Below, one piece after another: positions 25,201-32,961 of a stretch of 48,099 nt of DNA (its first letter is position 1; every line of letters begins with the position of its first letter). This DNA is from a bacterium (lineage in GTDB: Bacteria > UBP6 > UBA1177). The translations under genes were made by a program, and so were the position numbers. The stretch spans positions 1-48,099 of the forward strand of contig JAKLDO010000012.1 in assembly GCA_022703485.1 (NCBI GenBank), given 5' to 3'. The notes under the pieces were generated by a model that made no database searches, was not told the origin of the DNA, and worked only from the letters and a program-made list of their open reading frames with translations.

Positions 25201-28200
25201 TCCCCGTCGGTAAAACCGGAATGCATATTCTCCAAACCTATAAATACTGCAAGCGTTGAATCCGAGCCTCTTCCCAACCCTGACTTCCCTGCCCCTGACG
25301 GAACAGTTCCGAACATCTGTCTTGTAAAAGGCTACAACAAAAATTCATGCGATGATCCTGACATCGTAGAACTTGATCCTGTTTCACCTTACACATACAC
25401 CGAAGGAGATACAAAGGTTACTATCAACCCGGCGGCGACACTTGCTACGGAGGAGTGGTATACCGTTATTGTTTCAAGAGACATCGAGGATACAACAGGT
25501 GTAAGACTTACAGCTGTAAACACTGCTTCGTTCAGGACATCTCCCGGAGGTCTTCTTAACCGTGTGTATGTCGAAGGCGATACTCTGGAGGCCATGATCG
25601 TAGTCGCCGAATTCAATGAAGATGTTGATGTTGACACTGTACACGAAGGAACTTTCTACCTTACATTCAAGAACGAGTTCGGCGGAACGACCCTTGTTCC
25701 GGCAGAAGTCACACTCTCCAACTGGTCAGGCGGCGGAGCATGTGATCCGGCATCAGGCAACGAAAACTGCGACATGGCAGTTCTAACTCCGGATTTCATG
25801 AAGCTCTACTCATGCGGCGAAACGAACGCCGATATCCAGTTCGAGCTTCCCATGAATACAAATTTCAAGGCTCATCTTTCGACATTTATAAAGAATGCCA
25901 ACTATTCTACTGACCCTGAACATGTTCCTTCAACAGGCACTGACAACGAATTCATCTATGCTTTCATAACACCTGAACCGTCAGCCATCAACAGCGTGAC
26001 ATACTCGAATATCGTTGTCGGCTCAACAACACTTGACGGGGCAGATGAAGTTCCTGTTAATGCTTCTATAAAGATAATGTTCAATAAAGAGATCGATCCT
26101 GCCTCGATCAATTCCGGTGTTATCGAGATCGAAGATGGAAGAGGAGAAGACGGCATCACGACTTCAGGCAGCATTATTTTCTCAACATCATCCCTCGGTA
26201 ATTTCAAAGCTTCAGATACCGGTAAAAAGATCCGTATACTCAGTGGTGATGATACAGGCTCATACACCATAGTTTCAATTATTAACGACCATTCCGTGAA
26301 CCTTGACTCTGCCCTTTCAGCAAGTTCAACTGCTATATCGTGGTCAAAACTTGTAGATACATCGCTTTACACCTTCACATCCGCAACAGACAACATGAGT
26401 GTCACGGTAAAACCCGATAAAAACTTCCTGTTCAGCAGTAATTACAGCGGATACAGTGCCAATGTGACAGGTTCCACGGTAACAATCGACCTGAATCTTA
26501 ACAATTACAAGGTCAATACCGAAAGAGACCTCGGAAGAAAGATCATGGTCTTCGGATCAGCGAATGCCGGCAACAACATCATATCCACAATAACAGGAGT
26601 TAACGAAACCGCTAACAGCTTTACGGTAAACAGCGCATTCACTTCAGCTGAGAACGGACTCAAGTGGAAAGTGTTCAGTGATAGCGATCACCATATTTTA
26701 AAAATCAAGGGACGCACAAGAAACAACACAACCGATTATATAAAGGACATAAAGGGAAATCCTGTTCCGGGAGTACTTGTGCAGAGATTCAGAACATCAC
26801 CTGAAACACATGTGACATTCAATCCTGACGGAGTGATCGATCCTAAAATGACCCACCGTGCACTGGCTATTTTCTCGAGAGCCGTGATATCTCAGTCCGT
26901 AAGTGAAAATACTCTCTACTATCTTGTCGGAGGAGTAAAATACTATACAGTTCCCACATTCTATTCACATGACCTCAGAATGGTACTTATGACCACAATA
27001 CCTTCATTCCTCGGAGGATTCCGTCTGGATCTCGTTGCAACATCAAGTATCCTTGATTTCAGAGGCAATCCGGTAATTGCAAAGACCCTTTATGTGGGTG
27101 ATTCCAGCGGAGCACCCTCAAGCAATGCGATAACACCTTCTCTAGGGACACTGACCCCTGTAACCGCTTCTGTAATTAAAGGTGATCAGAGATTCCGCAT
27201 AACCTGGCCTACGAACAACGACAACAATCTGCACTCCATGAACGGAGGCTCTATCAATGATGCTACGGCAGACCTTGTTCATATAATAAATACCGGAACA
27301 GGCGGTGTAATAACCAACGGATCCAAAACATTTACAGCAAGCGGAACGCCTTTCTCATCAGCTGAACCGGGATTCTATCTTGAAACATCAGGAGCAGGCG
27401 TTGCAACTGATAACGGCAGATGGAAGATAACAGGCATCAACAGCACAAGCAGTATCCAGACAGACCACACCTTCACTTCTAACAGCTCAGGTATATCCTG
27501 GACAGTCGTTAAGAAGTTCTCCATCATATCAAATTACTATCCGAATGCTCCTGATACAGGTGATATAGCTGAATTCCAGCCGGTTGAGGGAGGAAGAGAT
27601 GCCAAGTTCATGCCAGCCGGAGCGAACATCCGTCTTAAAGTATATTTCAGCAAGATAGCCAACCTGTATAATATCGGCGCTACATCTGATGTGACCTATA
27701 ACTATACAGTTGAATCAACACCGCCTGAGCTTGACGAACAGGACATAAAGGCTGAATCTGAAACATTCGGCACTGTTTCGGCAGACGGAGCAGCTGATAT
27801 CAAGTCAGATTCCAGGATACACCTGCTTTTCAACGAGAATATTGATCCTGACACCATATTCCCTGATTCTGTCAAGCTGAAAGACAAGGACGGCATTGAA
27901 ATGAATTGCAACTACAGAGTGGACGGAAACGTTGTAACAGTAATTCCTTACGACAGACTTCTCAGCACTCTTAGCCCTTATGAAGTCACAGTTACCAGTG
28001 ACATTAAGGATGTTGCAGGAAATGCCCTGACCGGTATTCCTGATCCTGTATATTTCAGCGTTGAAACAACTCAGCCCTCCATCATATCAACAGATCCGGC
28101 CAACTCAGAATCGATCGACAGCATATATGATCCTCTGAAGATCGTATTCAGCGAAAGGATGAACCCTGTTTCAGTTGCGGAAGGAATTGAAGTTACATTC

Positions 28201-28734
28201 TTCATTCCTTTTGAATGCAACAGTCCTGAAGCGACAGGCGTGGTTGAAGGATGTATTTCGGTCGACCGGAAAGGCACAACTGCAACATTTGCTCCTTACA
28301 ATGGACAGTTCATTGACGAATATGACTTTGTTCTCAATGTCTATGACTCAGCTACCGATACAGCAGGGAACTCCCTTGCGGGCGGAGACCAGATAATAGA
28401 TTTCGCTACGATCGGAGGAGATACCGGACCTGCTGTTCCGCTATGCAGTGACCTGCCGGTAGGAGCAGGAGAGCAGTATGTTGATGTATATTACAGTGAA
28501 GATCTTGATCCTCTCTCCTTCATTCTCGGATCTATCACAGTCTACGATACCGTCACAAGCGAAGAGGTATCCGGAGTCATCACACTTGAAGCAGACGGCA
28601 GCGCCATAAGGTTCACGGCAGATGCTCCGTTCGTCTCAGGAAGGACATACGGCGTCATCATAACAGACGATATACAGGGAATAGACGGACTTAATGCCGG
28701 AAGCAGCTACCACGCATTCTTCACAGCACTCTAA
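22300..28734 (+). CDS. Giant multi-domain Ig-like (Big_5/SbsA-like) surface lipoprotein
   Basis: About 2144 residues. The N-terminus is a lipoprotein signal (FLMLTLLASLFFTFTGCDKRE). The body is about 14 Ig-like Big_5 units, each opening with a V-P...I.v.FSe-type strand (IKVVFSEDI, IKIVFSHPV, VTINFSEGIDCETL, IKIMFNKEIDPASI, LKIVFSERMNPVSV and others). Between residues about 1290 and 1740 three copies of a different ~65-residue module are inserted (see findings). There is no sortase motif or membrane anchor at the C-terminus, so attachment is by the lipid. Probable role: adhesion or surface structure. I chose ATG at 22300 (GGGGGCGGAT upstream) over ATG at 22288. Its stop overlaps the end of convergent feoB. 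Confidence 0.85.
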   Translation: MFNIQKPFSFLMLTLLASLFFTFTGCDKREFVVSVDKPLRVLSISPSDGSAGVILETDIKVVFSEDILESTLNAASFAVSNVSDKENPVSVKGAITYDSKTYTAAFKPDEPLKFSSAYEVLLKTTIEKKDTSNSIGGNLAIETKSVFKTVDPDNLAVLYTEPGAGAWDVPVRKEIKIVFSHPVKEDTVVAGTSLLVEDITDPENIIDIAPASENGLVFSEDKKTITFNPANIYGYSRLIRITLTTAIATSDATAVSGFLKENVIVPFGTVNPPDLGIESVISGSGTAPMKHDVSGEPDTIVITFTEGIKRDSAALNSNIVVEDVTGLEDPETATANGTIAGELSWNATDAPDPETVIGADNIVTFTPASKLLYGTKVRVTVKGEPAPSMNGTLSDRATGKGGQLTETKIFLLDVETIPDLFVTGMTPGNISDQVPVNTAVTINFSEGIDCETLSLTGGSASVNFAFDSTDPEEPDTVIAASITPVCKDGDTSITIIPASDIKYSRDVKVVISSDAASLRARNINEKLDPLQGHLRNGYSALYSTIDPPALGVINVGTESGNFLMPVDDKIIVGFSEGVDQTTVVTGTSIIVEDVTGLPDPLNDTANGTISGSVTFNAADEPETVYLIGSDNTLTFTPEKNFPYGTKIRVTIPGSESPVSGIIMSDRATARGGQMTQDVVFLLQVVRLEELRVINTIPAHDNRNVSHAANQIKVTFSAAPDCGTINDTNIIVKYDNGLFTVDPVDGAAGTIINGSWECNVSDPVVTFTASNEFGYGRDFAVMLSSDIRDARAADVSIYDPTQGYLVPEFNFGFGTEHLPKVQIISNNAAGSISFQRDLPIELIFDPEIDCTTITGETVYVYRADSVDPVNEKLAATLTCSDPVHNTVTITALDDTEDTSCDGTALCYDTPYVLVVKGGYTGVCVEEKLPGDVSDDGCIESPEKTFNFRTEISPALSVTIIPPHDTTAVSPSVKPECIFSKPINTASVESEPLPNPDFPAPDGTVPNICLVKGYNKNSCDDPDIVELDPVSPYTYTEGDTKVTINPAATLATEEWYTVIVSRDIEDTTGVRLTAVNTASFRTSPGGLLNRVYVEGDTLEAMIVVAEFNEDVDVDTVHEGTFYLTFKNEFGGTTLVPAEVTLSNWSGGGACDPASGNENCDMAVLTPDFMKLYSCGETNADIQFELPMNTNFKAHLSTFIKNANYSTDPEHVPSTGTDNEFIYAFITPEPSAINSVTYSNIVVGSTTLDGADEVPVNASIKIMFNKEIDPASINSGVIEIEDGRGEDGITTSGSIIFSTSSLGNFKASDTGKKIRILSGDDTGSYTIVSIINDHSVNLDSALSASSTAISWSKLVDTSLYTFTSATDNMSVTVKPDKNFLFSSNYSGYSANVTGSTVTIDLNLNNYKVNTERDLGRKIMVFGSANAGNNIISTITGVNETANSFTVNSAFTSAENGLKWKVFSDSDHHILKIKGRTRNNTTDYIKDIKGNPVPGVLVQRFRTSPETHVTFNPDGVIDPKMTHRALAIFSRAVISQSVSENTLYYLVGGVKYYTVPTFYSHDLRMVLMTTIPSFLGGFRLDLVATSSILDFRGNPVIAKTLYVGDSSGAPSSNAITPSLGTLTPVTASVIKGDQRFRITWPTNNDNNLHSMNGGSINDATADLVHIINTGTGGVITNGSKTFTASGTPFSSAEPGFYLETSGAGVATDNGRWKITGINSTSSIQTDHTFTSNSSGISWTVVKKFSIISNYYPNAPDTGDIAEFQPVEGGRDAKFMPAGANIRLKVYFSKIANLYNIGATSDVTYNYTVESTPPELDEQDIKAESETFGTVSADGAADIKSDSRIHLLFNENIDPDTIFPDSVKLKDKDGIEMNCNYRVDGNVVTVIPYDRLLSTLSPYEVTVTSDIKDVAGNALTGIPDPVYFSVETTQPSIISTDPANSESIDSIYDPLKIVFSERMNPVSVAEGIEVTFFIPFECNSPEATGVVEGCISVDRKGTTATFAPYNGQFIDEYDFVLNVYDSATDTAGNSLAGGDQIIDFATIGGDTGPAVPLCSDLPVGAGEQYVDVYYSEDLDPLSFILGSITVYDTVTSEEVSGVITLEADGSAIRFTADAPFVSGRTYGVIITDDIQGIDGLNAGSSYHAFFTAL

Positions 28735-30770
28735 AAGAACATTCTGGAAATAAAATATCCCGCGACAGCTGTCATATAAGCGATCAATATCATTCCAGCA
28801 TACTGCAAAGAAGGCCATATCCATGAATTTGTCTCAGACCTCACAGCGGCAAAAGTTGCAATGCACGGGGCTGACAGAAGTATAAAAAGAATGACCGCAA
28901 GCGCTGTCGGAAATGAATAGTTCTCCTTGAATTTCCTTTGAAGTGCGTCAGTATTTTCGCCAGTTTCATCAATTGCGTTCAATATGGACATCTGTGAAAC
29001 AAAAAGCTCTTTCGCAGCAATACTTGCGATGAACGAGCTTGCTATCTTCCAGTCCGCATCAAAAACTTTAAAAACAGGCTCCACAAAATGACCTATCCTG
29101 CCTGCAAATGAATTTTCCGCCTGCATCTGTGCAACTACATTTGCAGACAAGTCAGGATGTTTTGACCTGTCAATGCCAGGATATGTGTTAAGAACCCACA
29201 GAATAATACTGGCAAAAAGGATTATCGTTCCCGCCTTTTCAAGAAAATGCCTGCCTCTTTCCCATGTAAGTCTCAGTATGTTGCGGAAAGACGGCATTGA
29301 ATAAGAAGGAAGTTCTATTATAAGAGGGTTCTCCTCGCCTTTAAAAAGGGTCAGTCTCAATATTTTGGCAAGAACGACTGCAAAAAGAACGCCGGTAAAA
29401 TATACAAGAAGCAGTGTCAAAGCCTGAAATTTAAAAGGAATGAAGGCGGAAATTATAAGCAGATATACCGGAAGTCTCGCCCCGCAGCTCATGAAAGGAA
29501 TTACCATTATTGTCGCCATTCTCTCATGCCGGTTCTCGACTATTCTCGCACCCATTATAGCTGGAACTGTGCATCCGAAACCGAGAACCATGGGCATGAA
29601 GCTTTTTCCGCTGAGCCCTATCCTTCCCATCCATTTATCCATTATTACGGCAACTCTTGACATATAACCGGAATCTTCGAGTACCGATATGGCCATGAAT
29701 ATAAAGAAAATATAAGGTGCAAATACAAGAATGCCTCCGACCCCTCCTATTATTCCGTTCACAATGAGGTCTTTAAAAAAAGAGGGTCCGTCAGGAAAAA
29801 AAGACCCTGCAAAAACACCAATATTGTCAAACACATATGCTAAAACATTCTCAAAAGGCTCTCCTATTGTAAAAACAAACTGGAAGATAAGAAAAAGTGT
29901 CGCAAAAAATATCGGCAGAGAAAACCTTTCATGAAGAAGAACTTTGTCAATTCTTGAAGAAAGATCATCCGCCGACACCCCGTTCCTGCAACATATCTTA
30001 CGGACGATATTCCTTATGAGTGCATATCTTTCCTGCACCATGATCATCGAATGTATCCTGTGTCCTGACATGGAAGATATTTCAGAAATGACAGCATCTA
30101 CCCTTTTCAATGTTTCATCATCAACCGACTCTCTCTCTGAAGAACTCCCCTCTATGAGCCTTATCGCTATCCAGTCATGTGCAAATTCCGGATATTTTTC
30201 TGAAAGTATCTCCTTTATCACTCCGATGTATTTTCTTAAATTCTCCGAATAAGGCACTGTTGTGGGTTTCGGCCTGTTCTCAAATACATCCACACATTTA
30301 TCAAGAAGCCGGGCTTTTGATTGATGGTCCTTTGCCGAGCCGTGAATTACAGGAGTTTCCACTTCCCGTTCAAGTACGGCAGGCGAAACATCGACTCCGG
30401 CTTTTTTCGCACAGTCGATCATATTGAGAAAGATTATCACAGGAACTCTCATTTCGAGTATCTGCAAAGTAAGATATAGATTTTTCTCAAGGTTTGATGC
30501 ATCAACAATGTTTATTATAAGGTCAGGTGATTCCTGTGCTATGAACTGTCTGGACACTATCTCTTCAGGAGAAAATGCATTCATGGAATATATTCCCGGA
30601 AGATCGACAACAGTTATCGCATAACCATCATAATTGACATGACCGATCTTTCTCTCGACAGTAACACCAGGGTAATTGCCTACATGCTGATCGCTTCCGG
30701 TAAGCGTATTGAAAAGAGTACTTTTCCCTACATTAGGATTGCCTGCTATTGCTATTTTCATGTTTTTCAT
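28731..30770 (-). CDS. feoB: Ferrous iron transporter FeoB
   Basis: Inner-membrane Fe2+ uptake protein, about 679 residues. The N-terminal G domain has GNPNVGKSTLFN (G1), DLPGIY (G3) and NMID (G4), followed by a helical GDI-like domain. The C-terminal half contains about eight membrane spans with the two FeoB Gate motifs (for example FMPMVLGFGCTVPAIMGAR and FMSCGARLPVYLL); the Cys residues in these are the usual iron-path residues. The start overlaps the feoA stop (TGATG), so the two are translationally coupled. The last codons overlap the stop of the convergent giant lipoprotein gene. No FeoC gene is seen. Confidence 0.97.
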   Translation of the reverse strand: MKNMKIAIAGNPNVGKSTLFNTLTGSDQHVGNYPGVTVERKIGHVNYDGYAITVVDLPGIYSMNAFSPEEIVSRQFIAQESPDLIINIVDASNLEKNLYLTLQILEMRVPVIIFLNMIDCAKKAGVDVSPAVLEREVETPVIHGSAKDHQSKARLLDKCVDVFENRPKPTTVPYSENLRKYIGVIKEILSEKYPEFAHDWIAIRLIEGSSSERESVDDETLKRVDAVISEISSMSGHRIHSMIMVQERYALIRNIVRKICCRNGVSADDLSSRIDKVLLHERFSLPIFFATLFLIFQFVFTIGEPFENVLAYVFDNIGVFAGSFFPDGPSFFKDLIVNGIIGGVGGILVFAPYIFFIFMAISVLEDSGYMSRVAVIMDKWMGRIGLSGKSFMPMVLGFGCTVPAIMGARIVENRHERMATIMVIPFMSCGARLPVYLLIISAFIPFKFQALTLLLVYFTGVLFAVVLAKILRLTLFKGEENPLIIELPSYSMPSFRNILRLTWERGRHFLEKAGTIILFASIILWVLNTYPGIDRSKHPDLSANVVAQMQAENSFAGRIGHFVEPVFKVFDADWKIASSFIASIAAKELFVSQMSILNAIDETGENTDALQRKFKENYSFPTALAVILFILLSAPCIATFAAVRSETNSWIWPSLQYAGMILIAYMTAVAGYFISRMFF

Positions 30771-30994
30771 CAAACAGCCTTTTCGACAACAATTTTAATT
30801 GCCATACCTCTCCCGATCGCAAACCTGCTTCCGCCGGCCTCTATTATTACCGGACCTCCCGGACTGTTTCTGATGACTTTTATCACAGTACCCTCGCAGA
30901 TACCCATCGAAGCGAGTCTGTTAAAAAGGCGCATTCCTGCTTCAATGGATTTGATAACCCACAGGCAGTCACATCTGGCTTCAGACAGAAGCAT
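30770..30994 (-). CDS. feoA: FeoA family ferrous iron transport accessory protein
   Basis: 74-residue SH3-like cytoplasmic protein that assists FeoB. Family features: GMRLFNRLASMGICEGTVIKVIRNSPGGPVII, then RFAIGRGMAIKIVVE, which is the standard FeoA core (start-of-strand L..MG...G..I.V). ATG at 30994 has GAGG seven bases upstream; a TTG two codons earlier is unlikely. It lies between a LexA/CI-like regulator and feoB on the same strand. Confidence 0.93.
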   Translation of the reverse strand: MLLSEARCDCLWVIKSIEAGMRLFNRLASMGICEGTVIKVIRNSPGGPVIIEAGGSRFAIGRGMAIKIVVEKAV

Positions 30995-31060
30995 TCTCAA
31001 TTCCTCAAAAATTACCCTATGGGAATATAGTTAGCTTCTGCTAATTTGTCAAGATGCAAC

Positions 31061-31654
31061 CTACAGTTTTCTGCAGAACCAGACGACCCTGCCGATACAG
31101 TCGATTGAACTATCCAGAAAGATAGATCCGTATATGAACTTTGAATTATCGTTGGCAAGATGTTTTTCAGGTTTAAGAAGGAGCCTTCTGATAAACTTTC
31201 TGTCGTCGCTCCTGAAAAGATAAATTCCTTCATTTTCCACATTTCTGTCAGATCTGTCTATCATTACGATATCACCTTTTTCAAGCGTAGGGCTCATATT
31301 ATCAGAAACTACCTGATACATCATGAGATTGTCACTGGGCATGTTCAGCTGAACCTCTATAATCTCTTTCGGCATCGGATACCCGCTGCCCTGCGGACTT
31401 TCAGCAACTTCTACAGACTTAATGAAAACACAGCTGCTGTTTCCGGAAAACACTTCCCCTTTTCCTTCATCAAGCCAAACAGGGTTCACATTGAATCTGT
31501 TAAGAAGCGTGAATATGACACTGGCATTGGCCTGTTTCTCTTCCGATTCTATTCCGCAAAGATAACCCTGTGAAATCCTCATACTTTCAGCCATATCCTT
31601 CTGTTTTAGATTAAGGATCCTTCTAACCTCTTTTATCCGCCTGCCGATGCTCAT
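31061..31654 (-). CDS. XRE/S24 (LexA/CI-like) repressor lacking the catalytic Ser-Lys dyad
   Basis: 197-residue regulator. Residues 1-60 are an XRE-type helix-turn-helix (GRRIKEVRRILNLKQKDMAE, then SQGYLCGIESEEKQ). Residues about 75-195 are an S24 peptidase-like domain: YQVVSDNMSPTLEKGDIVMIDR and later KFIRRLLLKP. In LexA and CI the first motif carries the catalytic Ser (xSM) and the second the Lys (VKRL); here these are Asn 119 and Arg 156. The N-to-R distance of 37 equals the S119-K156 distance of E. coli LexA, so the alignment is not in doubt. No Ala-Gly cleavage site is visible. It is probably a non-cleavable repressor. GGAGAGTCGC precedes ATG 31654. It lies 66 bases upstream of feoA on the same strand and may control it. 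Confidence 0.85.
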   Translation of the reverse strand: MSIGRRIKEVRRILNLKQKDMAESMRISQGYLCGIESEEKQANASVIFTLLNRFNVNPVWLDEGKGEVFSGNSSCVFIKSVEVAESPQGSGYPMPKEIIEVQLNMPSDNLMMYQVVSDNMSPTLEKGDIVMIDRSDRNVENEGIYLFRSDDRKFIRRLLLKPEKHLANDNSKFIYGSIFLDSSIDCIGRVVWFCRKL

Positions 31655-31673
31655 GCGACTCTCCACACATATG

Positions 31674-31687
31674 ATTGTCAAAACAAT
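31674..31687. promoter_or_regulatory. Candidate operator, ATTGT-CAAA-ACAAT
   Basis: Inverted repeat with 5-bp arms and a 4-base centre, extended imperfectly to 8-bp arms, about 20 bases before the regulator start. Position and symmetry suit binding of the XRE-type repressor to its own leader. Confidence 0.4.
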
Positions 31688-31734
31688 TATGCCTAACAAC
31701 AAATAAACATACATTTAACAGATGTTCTTTGCAG

Positions 31735-31763
31735 AGAATAGCATTTTTCCAGATACAAATCAA
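31735..31763 (-). promoter_or_regulatory. Candidate promoter of the regulator-feoAB unit
   Basis: On the minus strand TTGATT (31758-31763), 17-base spacer, TATTCT (31735-31740), each 4/6 consensus. The -35 lies inside the palindrome at 31758-31774. Confidence 0.4.
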
Positions 31764-31774
31764 TACTATTGATT
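31758..31774. promoter_or_regulatory. Perfect 17-bp palindrome, candidate operator
   Basis: AATCAATA-C-TATTGATT, two perfect 8-bp arms around one central base. It overlaps the putative -35 of the regulator promoter. There is no U-run beside it, so it is not a terminator of the upstream lipoprotein gene. Confidence 0.45.
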
Positions 31775-31801
31775 ATTTATTGCTTGAAAATTTACGGGAA
31801 A

Positions 31802-32935
31802 CTAGTCGTCTATATTCACTGGATCAGGGTTGAAGATGGTTCCAGCGTTCGTTACAACATAATTACAGTCACTACCGTCAGGGATCTTAAACTGTTCAAA
31901 GAAATTAGCGGAACCATCAAACTCATCAGAAGTTGCTTTCAATTGATTTTCAGCACCCATTTCCAGAGAACCGCTAGAAGCTTGCAAAACTTTCTGTTCG
32001 TCTGTCCAGATTATATCGCCACCAGCGGTCTGTCCATCCGCAGCAAACCATCCGTTCTCAAATTTCGAAGATGATTTCTCAACGATATGCACATATCCTG
32101 ACATTGTTCCGGCTGTTTTCACATACAATCCAGGAATTCCGTCTTTGTCCCAGTCCTGAACACATGGATCAGTTTCTTTGTTCGGAAGCACATAATCTCC
32201 GGGCTTATCGCCGTAACAAGCCGGATCTATTGACCGAATCTCCCAAGATGTATCCTGAGTAAACCCATATGTACCGTCGCCATTATCAACAAGTGTCGAT
32301 TCTTTCGGAAGTAGCGGTAATGCATCTGCAAAACTCTGAGGCATTTGCATTTCAAGGAGATAACTTTTCGTATTGTCAATTTTTATGTTGCATATTTTTG
32401 CCTTTATGTGGATCTTATCCTGCTCCTGTTCCTGAACAACATAGAAATATGTTCTTGTCCAGGCTTCAGCCATATTGATCGTTGCAACTTTGGATGCGGC
32501 AGTGAACCACATTTTCTGGGCATATTCGCCGCAGACTTCAGGATAGCTTCCCGGATCACATGTGCATTTTGCTGAATCCACCCATACACCGCCGGTACAG
32601 TTCTGATAAAGTTTCCCTTTGCCTGTCGAGCCGCATACCGTAACACCTATCCTTGTATCGCCTTCTGTGGAGCATGTTTCGGTTATAACTCCGTCATCAT
32701 CTGTGATCTGGACATCATCTTCGGCTTCATCAGGAGTTTCGTTGTCAGCTTCCTCTGCAATTTCATCCATATCCTCTGTTTCATCAGCAGCATTATCACT
32801 GACAGTTTCATCATCGTTATCCTGATTGTCGTCCACTTTGACATTATCGTCATTTTCAACAGTCTCCGAATTATCCCCGCAGGAAATAAAGAACACCATT
32901 GAAAAAGCCGCAACGAGTGCAAATAATTTTTTCAT
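31802..32935 (-). CDS. Lipoprotein with long acidic linker, unknown function
   Basis: 377 residues. A lipoprotein-type signal (MVFFISCGDN) is followed by about 65 residues made mostly of Asp, Glu, Asn and Thr (residues 20-85). A small Cys-rich segment comes next (TVCGSTGKGKLYQNC ... CTCDPGSYPEVCG). The C-terminal ~230 residues are a beta-rich region of no family I recognise; it contains QDWDKDGIPGLYV, which resembles a calcium-binding Asp-rich loop. The Cys-rich segment hints at disulfide-bonded surface display. It begins 27 bases after the FadL-like barrel gene and is probably co-transcribed with it. Function cannot be assigned. Confidence 0.75.
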   Translation of the reverse strand: MKKLFALVAAFSMVFFISCGDNSETVENDDNVKVDDNQDNDDETVSDNAADETEDMDEIAEEADNETPDEAEDDVQITDDDGVITETCSTEGDTRIGVTVCGSTGKGKLYQNCTGGVWVDSAKCTCDPGSYPEVCGEYAQKMWFTAASKVATINMAEAWTRTYFYVVQEQEQDKIHIKAKICNIKIDNTKSYLLEMQMPQSFADALPLLPKESTLVDNGDGTYGFTQDTSWEIRSIDPACYGDKPGDYVLPNKETDPCVQDWDKDGIPGLYVKTAGTMSGYVHIVEKSSSKFENGWFAADGQTAGGDIIWTDEQKVLQASSGSLEMGAENQLKATSDEFDGSANFFEQFKIPDGSDCNYVVTNAGTIFNPDPVNIDD

Positions 32936-32961
32936 GACCTGCTCCTTAAAAAAGATCTATA

